Shown: piece by piece, positions 56,198-64,000 of the stretch
Layout of the letters: each line of letters begins with the position of its first letter
Position numbering within the stretch: position 1 is the first letter of the stretch
The notes under the pieces: generated by a model
What the model was told of the DNA's origin: nothing
Seen by the model: the letters and a program-made list of their open reading frames with translations, nothing else
Database searches by the model: none
Program-made: the position numbers and the translations under genes
DNA from: Allantophomopsis cytisporea
Lineage: Eukaryota > Ascomycota > Leotiomycetes > Phacidiales > Phacidiaceae
Reading direction: 5' to 3'
Length of the DNA stretch: 64,000 bases
NCBI GenBank assembly: GCA_024752435.1
Contig: CP103031.1
Location: 1,174,001 to 1,238,000, forward strand

Positions 56198-58006
56198 GAA
56201 AGGATCTTATATACAAATACCTACTTCGAAGTACAAACTCATCCCAGCACATGCTTTTTACAAGATCTATGAGAGCCTCTGTAGTATGTTAATCAGAAGA
56301 GGAGGTAAAAAGAAAAGAATGAACACTACGGATTAAGCAGTCTATACGAGGCTCACATAGCCTCAAGACATTACTGCCGGTGCGGTTACGCATATTTTCA
56401 AAACGATTGGCGTCAGTGTAAACGGATTTCGGATTATAGTAGTAAATTGTTGATGGCTACGGCGTTGTCTCGTTAACTATTGTAGCTTATTCAGTAAGGA
56501 GGATGAACAAGGCAGAATGAACGTCTTGTGCAGCTATGTTCTGGAGGCACATGAAGATAATGTAGGCTCACAGTATTGTCAGCATGCATCAACAACTTAC
56601 TTCTAGTCTTCGGTAGTGTATATACGTAACTAAGAGCTCTTTTTTCTGTCACCCAATGCGTTCTTATAATGTAGAGAGCTGGGTACGAGAAATATGAGAC
56701 CTTGAGTAGTTATACAAAATTTATGACTTTGAATTTGGATGTCTCTTATCCACGCCACATATTCCGATTATTAGAATAGTTAGATATCTTCTTCTATTTT
56801 TGCTATTATGTACCAGGAATATAAGGAGATATCTTAACATCAAGCTGATATCTCTCCGTGTCGCATATAGCATCTATCTACTATAATGGAGATTTGTATA
56901 TAAGATCACTCTTCAACGTATCATTCAAAACCCTTGAAAAATATCCACTACTTTACCTTTATAAGCGAACAATGCGGCTTCTAACTTATAAACGAGGGGT
57001 GGGGATGTAGACAATGAAATGTGAATTGTATTCTCGTTTCTTGTATGCTGATCTCAAATTCTCATATCGATGAACCCTTTTCATACCACCTTACTGCAAG
57101 CGTATATTATTTTTGTACCTGTGAATCCTTCTCGTACCCCTGCTTCTTTACTCATAAGCACGCGATGAGTAGGAGCGACGAAAGCTTTACGTATACATTT
57201 ATTACGGATTCCTCACGCTGCTTCTTTCTACTAACTGGAAGTGTTGATGTCTTTATTGCGGCTGAATCTTACGTGCATTCAATTATGCATGCAAGTGGCA
57301 TGGTGTCTGGCATGGGATCTTCTAGAACACCAAAACTGCACCAAGGATCTTTGGTGCCTGACATGGATGACATGCAGTTGTTGTTAATCTGAATCAAAAG
57401 GTTCTCTCAACAGTTGAAAGTCGGAAGTCGGAAGTCGGCATTATTGTAATTGACATCGGAATTGGCATCGGAGAGCTGTAAGGCTGAGAAAACATACGCA
57501 CCTTACCATTTCAACGATTAGGTACATATAGACTAGTCTATATGTAGAATAGTGTGCTTTGATGCTTCAGCCGAGGTTATTAATGAATAGGTACCATACA
57601 ATGCAAAACATCATGATTCGGTAGGTGTGAATTTGATAACTTACAAAATGCTTTTCTCTCGGTGTTTGAATGAGAATAAAAGTTCCATCAAATTAATTGG
57701 CTTGGAATGCAAAAGAATCAAGAGACTTTATTCTTTCCCAAGCTATAAATATCCATGTGTGATTGGTGATTTTCTGGTAGCGTTGACCGCTCCGATTGTC
57801 TATTCCGTCACCACTCAAGGCTCCAAGAATAAAATAAATATATTCGCAAAATGAGAAAACAGGTAGGATTTTTGAAGGATTCGCCGGCATCGATTCCTAG
57901 ACATTCATTTTCGTCTTTGAGATCCATTCCATGAAACTCCATGGAAACTGGCTAGAATCCCTCAACGAGAGATTTGTAAAGCTGGCATGGTATTTTCCCC
58001 AGTTTC
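56198..58006. other. 1.8-kb AT-rich gene-poor region
   Basis: No intact gene on either strand. A ~120-codon frame at 57021-57392 lacks an ATG head and shows no domain. It contains a short GAAGTCGGAAGTCGG duplication near 57420-57437. Nothing else recognised. Confidence 0.5.
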
Positions 58007-59479
58007 ATGACATCATTCATTATGTTCACCACGAGAAGTTTCACTCGATCCCTGCTCAACCAAACAAGGAATCCCAATCCGAGATTGTATATAAAGGTTG
58101 CAATGAGTTCGAGAAATATTCCTCCTAATTCCAGACTTTCTCAAGTACTTCATCATCTTTCGACGACAAGTACCTTCGCCGAATCCTCTAAATCCCAGAC
58201 TTCCATACCAGCATCAAGAATGACTGAAAAAGATTCTAAGAAAGAGACACTTGCAATAGTAGGGACTGGCTGGGCAGGCTGGACATTGTCTCAAGAGATT
58301 CACGACGATGCCTACGAAGTAATAGTCATATCACCCGAGCGCACAGTAGCCCTCACTCCCCTCCTCGCAAGTGCTGCATGCGGCATCTTCGATTTCCGTA
58401 TTGCAGAAGAACCAGTACGTAGACGCAATCGCTACATGCAAAAGATTCAAGCTTCAGTATCAAATGTCGATTTTGAAAAGCAGAGCATACACTGCCGCGC
58501 TGCTATCCCGGACTTTCCACAGCAGGACTTCGAAATCAAGTACGATAAACTCATCTTAGCTCCTGGCTGTGCCCCTAACACATTTGGCACACCGGGTGTC
58601 TTGGAGAATGCATATATGTTGAAGAGCGTCAAAGATGCGCAAGCTGTGCGCGCAAGAATCCTTGATATCTTTGAGATTGCGTCGTTGCCGACCCTCAGCG
58701 ACCAAGAGCGCCGAGATATCCTGCACATCGCCATTGTAGGTGGAGGACCTACGGGCGTAGAGATGGCCGCGGAGGTGGACGACCTAATCAACGATCATCT
58801 ATATGCCGTATACCCACGTCTCAAGGGCCTAGCTTCGATCGCCATCCACGACGTCGCCTCGCATATCCTCGCGCCCTTCGACCAAAAGCTATCCGAGTAC
58901 GCACTCTCCTCATTCGAGAAGCGCCACGTAAAGATCAAGACCGAGAGTCACATTGAGAAGGTCGAGAAAGATGCATTCTATACCAAGGAGGAGGGCAGGA
59001 TCCCAATTGGCATGCTAGTCTGGGCGACGGGGAATAAGCAAGTGGAGCTGGTCGACAACCTCGCGTGCAAGAAGAGCGAGAAGTTGCCGCGGATATTGAC
59101 TGACAAGTATTTGCGCGTGCTGAAGCCCGACTCGACGCCGCTCGAGAACGTGTATGCGCTTGGTGATGCAGCCGATATCGAAGGCGAGAGCTTGCCTACT
59201 ACGGCGGAGGTCGCTGTGCAGAAGGCGCATCATCTTGCAAGATTCTTGAATGGGCGCAGGGCCGAGGGCGAGTTTGGGTATAATCAAAAGGCTATGGTGG
59301 CTTACATTGGTGGCCATGATGGTGTTGTTTCTGGAGAAACGAATTGGACGGGAAGTAGTGCTTGGTTGGCATGGAGAAGTGGCAGTTTGGAGTGGACCAG
59401 GAGCTGGAGGAGGAAGACTATGATTTTTATCTATTGGACGTTAAATTGGTTGGATGGTCGAGAGATAAGTAGAAAGTGA
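58007..59479 (+). CDS. Alternative (type II) NADH:ubiquinone oxidoreductase, mitochondrial
   Basis: One open frame of 490 residues from the ATG at 58007. A second Met at 58022 begins an Arg-rich presequence (MFTTRSFTRSLLNQTRNPNP). Two Rossmann folds: IVGTGWAGWTL near residue 86 for FAD and IVGGGPTGVEMAAEV near 245 for NAD(P)H. The C-terminal ALGDAA and AEVAVQKAHHLARFLN are typical of rotenone-insensitive NADH dehydrogenases (NDI/NDE group). It passes electrons from NADH to ubiquinone without pumping protons. Single-exon structure. Whether it faces the matrix or the intermembrane space cannot be told from sequence alone. Confidence 0.93.
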   Translation: MTSFIMFTTRSFTRSLLNQTRNPNPRLYIKVAMSSRNIPPNSRLSQVLHHLSTTSTFAESSKSQTSIPASRMTEKDSKKETLAIVGTGWAGWTLSQEIHDDAYEVIVISPERTVALTPLLASAACGIFDFRIAEEPVRRRNRYMQKIQASVSNVDFEKQSIHCRAAIPDFPQQDFEIKYDKLILAPGCAPNTFGTPGVLENAYMLKSVKDAQAVRARILDIFEIASLPTLSDQERRDILHIAIVGGGPTGVEMAAEVDDLINDHLYAVYPRLKGLASIAIHDVASHILAPFDQKLSEYALSSFEKRHVKIKTESHIEKVEKDAFYTKEEGRIPIGMLVWATGNKQVELVDNLACKKSEKLPRILTDKYLRVLKPDSTPLENVYALGDAADIEGESLPTTAEVAVQKAHHLARFLNGRRAEGEFGYNQKAMVAYIGGHDGVVSGETNWTGSSAWLAWRSGSLEWTRSWRRKTMIFIYWTLNWLDGREISRK

Positions 59480-60027
59480 GATGTATATATATCTGATATA
59501 ATAATAATTTATCTGAATATTATTGTTTATCTGCATTTAAGTCCTTGTGAAAGTGATACCTACTCAACGCGTATCCTTAAGTGATCATGTGTATCAGGAT
59601 GAGAAATGTAAATGAGAAGTTCAAAAAGAATGAGGATATCATCTGTGAACCTCTCAAGCCAATTCCATATATGCCTCTACTTCTCAGTCTCCAGCAGATA
59701 TGTTATGTTTCCAATAAGCCACATATTTGCACCTCCGACAAATACACTGGTGTAGCGGTGGAAACCCCCTTCCCCCAAATTGGAGCAGGTAATCAAAAGC
59801 ACCAAAATGACAAAAACGGCAAGTAAAACCCTCGGTTTTTCTGCAATGGGTACGAGACTACACTCTCCTATCCATTGATCTTTTGTAGGCTGTGGGTTCG
59901 ATCCTAGCCCTGGTTACATTCTTTTTGATATGCATAGTTTTTTTGTCTTTCTATATATGACTCTGACATTCTCATTACAGACATCAGATATATATCCAAA
60001 CACTTCTTATGGCGAAACAAGGTCACT
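59480..60027. other. Gap between the NADH dehydrogenase and Isc1-like genes
   Basis: Convergent 3' flanks, AT-rich. A GGTTCGATCC box near 59896 resembles a tRNA T-loop/B-box, but no cloverleaf forms around it. No gene called. Confidence 0.55.
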
Positions 60028-61526
60028 TTACCAATCCTTAACAGCCTCTCTCCATATCTTCGCCTCTCCGCCCGCAGCAATCCTAGCATTATGAATCTCC
60101 CACTCAAACTCCTTAAGCGCTCTAATTTCGCTCCCGACAAACAACCCGCCAATGAGCCCATCGATGACTCCCGCACCAAGCCCCAAGCTACTCAACAGCA
60201 TCAGCAGAAATGCTACAAAGTTCTGCGGCGACCACCATACAGCTACAAAGCAGCCGATAGAGATGAGCACCGACCCAACAAAGTGACCGAGGCGTAAACG
60301 GCGCTGCCGCTGTTCGCGGAGTGTATATTTATGCACCATGGCGAGAATCTCGTCATAAGTCTCTACTGGAAGGTGAGGAGCGGGCGAATGGCTGAGTTGT
60401 TTGGCGTAATGTACATCGTTGTGAGGTGTATTCCCATTGGTGGCGGCGTTGCCTTCTGGTTTGTTCTCGCTATCTGGAATATACCATTTCAATGTGGCTT
60501 CCACCGAGAAATGGTCACTGAGGGAACACTGTAAAGTTGGGTGACGGTGCATCATGCCTACTTTTGCGTCTTTCACTACCCAGCCGCCGTCCTCTCCAGG
60601 TCGTGTTCCGTGGCTCGCAAATATGTAGTCTAATCGCTTGGCCCTAATGTCAGGGGTATCTACGGATATTTCTATTGCTGGTCGTCCAGGTCCAAGCAGT
60701 TTCTGCTGCGCCTTGTTCCATCTCCATGTGTTCAAAACGCTGTCGCATGTCGCGCCGTTCTCGGTAGTATTGAAGTTGGCCGTTGGGATTGGTCGTCCCC
60801 GAGCTTTCTCTACAGAGTCCTTTGCGGCGCCTATCGAGGAGTCCGGGTGAAGAACTCGCCACACATCATGAACTGGAGAATGTGTGCTTATAAGCTGATG
60901 CGCAAGTGACAAAGGTATCATATTAAAATCGCCCAATCCAAGAACAAGGTGACCTCGTTCCGCAGCGCCGCGCATGAGTTTCGTAATCTCCCATGCCTGG
61001 GCAGTTCGATGACAAATATATGAATCGTTCGGCTCGGCTTCGTAGGGAGCGTGAAGCTATAAAGGTCAGCGACTTTTGTCTGCTAAGCAGGAGTAGAATA
61101 ACTTACATGAGTGGTGAAAACCTCCACGACATCCTTTGGTCCTGGACCTAACCGTATGCGTGCGCCAGCTACACCTTTTCCTACAAACCAATCACCTCTG
61201 AAAAATGCCGTCGGTCTTCCATTGAGGGGATAACGAAACATGTTGCTCTCTTCAATCGGCCATTTCGATAAAATAGCCAGCCCTCCGCCAAATATTCCGC
61301 TATGGTAGAATTTCCCAAATGGTAATATGTGTCTTGAAAGCTCTCGGATAGCTTTGTAATCCTCATTGGTCCAACATTCCTGCAATCCTACTATTTCTGG
61401 CGTCGGTGAAGCATTCGCGATTTGAACTCCTATCTCCTTCAAGCGCTCGTTGCGAAACTTGGCGAGATACTTTAGTCCCCAGCAATTAAGTGTGAGGACG
61501 TTTATTTCTGTGGGGAAGGTCTCCAT
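60028..61526 (-). CDS. ISC1: Inositol phosphosphingolipid phospholipase C / neutral sphingomyelinase (Isc1-like)
   Basis: Exons 61526-61107 and 61056-60028, with a 50-bp intron (gtaagt donor, gctgacc branch, tatag acceptor), give 482 residues. The N-terminal half is an endonuclease/exonuclease/phosphatase-fold domain: NVLTLNCWGLKYL, the Mg-binding Glu in GLQECW, GGGLAILSKWPI, GDFNMIPLS, RLDYIF and the catalytic LSDHFSVEA. Two C-terminal membrane spans (VGSVLISIGCFVAVWW; AFLLMLLSSLGLGAG) anchor it, as in yeast Isc1. It hydrolyses inositol phosphosphingolipids to ceramide and is linked to mitochondria and stress response. It is divergent from the WD40 gene over 401 bp. A very good match. Confidence 0.94.
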
Positions 61527-61927
61527 GCCGGCATGTATATTTTGTAAAATGTGTCAACGACAACAAAATCAAGGAAGTATATACAATATCGTATGGTTGA
61601 AGAAGACCATTGTTATGTTTGAATAGCGAACGAAGATGGAATACGTTAACAATTCCTGGAAAGCCGGAAGAGATTCCGCAGGCATAGCGATTGAGGAATG
61701 ACGATCCCCTGTCAGTGCGGGATTCCAGAGCTCTCGGACGCTATTTTAGCGTTCTGTGAGCTTAATTAACCTTGCACTCAATAATTGTGTCGCGTAAAGC
61801 TTGTACATAGAAAGTCAGAAAGTGAAGCTGAACGATCACCGACGCACTTGAATACAACGACATTTCGCACACTTCACTGTGTTCTTGGTTTCTCCCATGG
61901 TCTTCTAAGATCAACAATACTTCAGTC
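61527..61927. other. Bidirectional promoter between the Isc1-like and Swd3-like genes
   Basis: 401 bp between two divergent start codons. No specific sites that I can support. Confidence 0.55.
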
Positions 61928-63492
61928 ATGTCGGACTACGGCGACTCAGCGGCAGATACGCCCACCACGTATGCTGGGCGGGTAAAGAGGCGCAGACACA
62001 ACAACTATGGAAGTAATTCTTCAACACCACGCGACAGCTCTCCCGATGAACTCGCTCATCACGATCCCCCGAAATCGTCACGATTAAATAGCATGATTAA
62101 TACACCAGTTGGAGGTTCGAGTCCAGTACGCAATTCATACGGTGATCGATCGCCCTATTCACGCAGCGTCAGTCCTGACGAGTTGGATCGCACATATCCG
62201 TATGAAGACGACCAAGCCTCCAGACCGTATTCGAATGCACACACTCCACAAACTCCATCAGAGACTTACGACGAAGTCCTTCCAGGCTTACAAGACTATG
62301 CTGCCGAGACAGATCCAACACCGCCAGGATCTCACGACACAATGGAATCTCTTTGCTACGAAAATGTGTTCAGTTTTCAAGCTCACGAAAAAGCTGTCGC
62401 ACAAGTCAAGTTTTCACCCGACGGAAGGTGGATTGCGAGCTGCTCCGCGGATGCTAATATCAAGATTTGGGATTCCACGAACGGAAAACTGGTAAACACA
62501 CTCTCTGGCCATATCGCTGGTATCTCCACTATATCCTGGAGCCCCGATTCCACAACTATTGCTTCAGGAGCAGATGATAAGATGATTAGACTTTGGGATC
62601 GTTCGAGTGGGCTGCCCTATCAATCTCCACTCAGCGGCCATCATAATTATATTGTCTCTTTGGCGTTCTCTCCGAAGGGTAATATCCTGGTGAGCGGATC
62701 TCATGACGAAGCCGTTTATCTTTGGGACATAAGATCAGGCAGTATTATGCGTAGTTTACCAGCACATTCAGATCCTGTGTATGGTGTGGACTTCATGCAC
62801 GATGGCACCTTGGTTGTCAGTTGTTCTACTGATGGTTTGATGTGAGTCATTTCCCGAATTCCTAATAACAAATTCTAATAATATATAGTCGTGTATGGGA
62901 TACTGCTACAGGTCAATGCCTAAGAACACTTGTGCATGAGGATAATGTATCTGTTGTGGCAGTTAAGTTTTGCAAAAACGGAAAGTATCTTCTTGCCTGG
63001 ACACTCGATTCATGTGTGCGCCTTTGGGACTATATCAGTGGAAAGCCTTTAAAGACATACCAGGGCCACAGCAACGAGAAATTCAGCATCTGTGGAGCCT
63101 TCGGCACATACGGAACGGATGTTGGACTGGATCCTTTCCTAGTATCAGGTAGTGAAGATGGATCATTACTTTTCTGGAACATAGAGACAAAGGAAGTCTT
63201 GCAAAAGGTTACTGCTGCACACGAAACCACTATTATGGGGGTTGATTCTCACCCGACGAAGGAAATTATCGTCAGCTGCAGTGTCGATGGTATCATCAAG
63301 GTGTGGAAAAACAAGGCGGCAAAAGAAGAGCTGAATGGGCATTTCTCAAACGGAACGAATGAAAAATCGGAGAGCCAAATGAAGTACGAGACGCCAGAAG
63401 AGGGCTTGGAAAATCTAGGACTCGATGAAGTGATGTCACCGAACGGAGCTCTTGATGTAGATATGATCGATGATACCCCCGCATATGCTTAG
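61928..63492 (+). CDS. WD40 protein, COMPASS subunit Swd3 / WDR5-like
   Basis: Exons 61928-62841 and 62889-63492, with a 47-bp intron (gtgagt donor, tatag acceptor), give 505 residues. A disordered Ser/Pro/Arg-rich N-terminus of ~140 residues precedes seven WD40-type blades ending in WD-like dipeptides (IKIWD, IRLWD, VYLWD, IRVWD, VRLWD, LFWN, IKVW). The third to fifth blades (ISWSPDS, LAFSPKG, SGSHDEAVYLWD) match Swd3/WDR5, which holds H3K4-methyltransferase COMPASS together in the nucleus. The acidic Glu/Asp-rich tail (~70 residues) is extra. Family identity is firm; the specific Swd3 assignment is probable. Confidence 0.87.
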
Positions 63493-63691
63493 CATATCAG
63501 CAATACAATGAACATTTTGACGTAAGGTACCTTTATTATGCAATCGATCTAATTTGGGTGTCCAAATATCCCCGTCTATATATACGCCTTATGTAGCATA
63601 TAAAGTATGTCACATGTATGCAACGCCCCGTACCCGATCCCAGTCTGACCTCAGACGCCAAAAAAAATAACCTGCCCAGTAACTATATAAC

Positions 63692-64000
63692 TCATGTTGC
63701 CTTGTTCTTTGGTTCGCCCTCAGCATCGAAGCCTAATTGATCCAGTTCACGAATTAACTCGTTGATCTTTATAACCTTCGCAAACTGTTCCGGCAACAAA
63801 GCAGCACCGCCTTCTTTCTTGTCCCTGAGTTCTCGGGCTTGTTTAAGCTTCTTCCTGAGATTTCTCGCCTTCTTCTCCTTCTCAGCCTCTGGATCCAAGA
63901 CGTCCTCCTTTGGCTCTGCCTTTCTCCAATCGCCATCTACCTTGGATTCGAGCTTGCTATCTTTCCCCTCTCCACCCTCCTCGGCCTTCGCCTTCTTTCT
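63692..64000 (-). CDS. PYM-like Mago-Y14-binding protein, C-terminal part (runs off the window)
   Basis: The frame is open to the window edge, so the 5' end is missing. The 102 visible residues are highly charged and end in KNKAT. EKKARNLRKKLKQARELRDKK and LLPEQFAKVIKINELIRELD match the C-terminal conserved block of PYM/WIBG, which binds the exon junction Mago-Y14 pair and the 40S ribosome. It is convergent with the COMPASS gene. Identity is probable rather than certain because only this end is seen. Confidence 0.72.
   Translation of the reverse strand, partial: RKKAKAEEGGEGKDSKLESKVDGDWRKAEPKEDVLDPEAEKEKKARNLRKKLKQARELRDKKEGGAALLPEQFAKVIKINELIRELDQLGFDAEGEPKNKAT

Noticed and set aside
57021..57392. 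123-codon frame in the AT-rich gap
   Set aside because: Begins with GTG, no homology pattern, low gene-like character.
59880..59920. tRNA-like GGTTCGATCC box
   Set aside because: T-stem and acceptor-stem pairing fail, and no matching 5' acceptor strand is found upstream; only the B-box is present.
61760..63500. Histone methyltransferase partner genes expected near the COMPASS subunit
   Set aside because: Only Swd3-like WD40 protein is present; neighbours are a phospholipase and a PYM-like protein, so no complex-level cluster.

Overview
This window reads as nuclear DNA of a filamentous ascomycete (Pezizomycotina). Genes are split by short GT-AG introns of about 47-127 bp, several with a CTAAC/CTGAC-like branch site, and are packed on both strands. 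The gene content is typical of moulds: a fungal-type adenylate cyclase with Ras-association and leucine-rich-repeat domains, a CRH-type cell-wall transglycosylase, CYP52-like and other P450s, COMPASS Swd3 and MICOS Mic26/27. A leotiomycete (Botrytis/Sclerotinia relatives) is my guess from overall look; nothing in the sequence proves it. About 20 protein-coding loci can be supported. Most needed exon joins that I derived from splice sites and reading frame, and the coordinates given include the introns.

Layout. 0.2-1.4 kb: an Hsp20-type chaperone with a very long Gly/His/Pro/Arg-rich head. 2.6-4.2 kb: a GPI-anchored GH16 (Crh-like) wall enzyme. 4.2-9.0 kb: a gene-free stretch full of microsatellites. 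9.0-16.0 kb: adenylate cyclase. 16.8-17.6 kb: a GNAT acetyltransferase with an apparent frameshift. 18.4-18.8 kb: a small secreted peptide made of two tandem defensin-like modules. 19.6-34.8 kb: six consecutive loci that all suit acyl-chain or small-molecule chemistry (CYP52-like P450, second P450, ELO fatty-acid elongase, membrane-anchored hotdog thioesterase, DHA2-type MFS exporter, PaaI-like thioesterase). 35.1-36.5 kb: cytosolic tyrosyl-tRNA synthetase. 38.2-40.0 kb: sulfite-oxidase-like molybdoenzyme. 41.3-45.2 kb: two biotin genes (BioF then BioB). 45.3-48.7 kb: mitochondrial intermediate peptidase and, divergent from it, a MICOS subunit. 49.8-51.5 kb: a third P450. 51.9-54.3 kb: a large RING-H2 protein. 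55.0-56.2 kb: a decayed secreted FAD oxidoreductase. 58.0-59.5 kb: mitochondrial alternative NADH dehydrogenase. 60.0-61.5 kb: inositol phosphosphingolipid phospholipase C. 61.9-63.5 kb: the COMPASS WD40 subunit. 63.7 kb to the edge: the end of a PYM-like protein.

How it works together. Much of the window is housekeeping (tRNA charging, mitochondrial import and cristae, respiration, biotin, cAMP signalling, chromatin). The accessory part is 17-35 kb plus the 49-56 kb pocket. The best leads are the double defensin-like peptide and the P450/elongase/thioesterase/transporter run, which looks like a lipid-derived metabolite locus without a polyketide or peptide synthase. I did not find CRISPR arrays, rRNA genes, convincing tRNAs or intact transposons.
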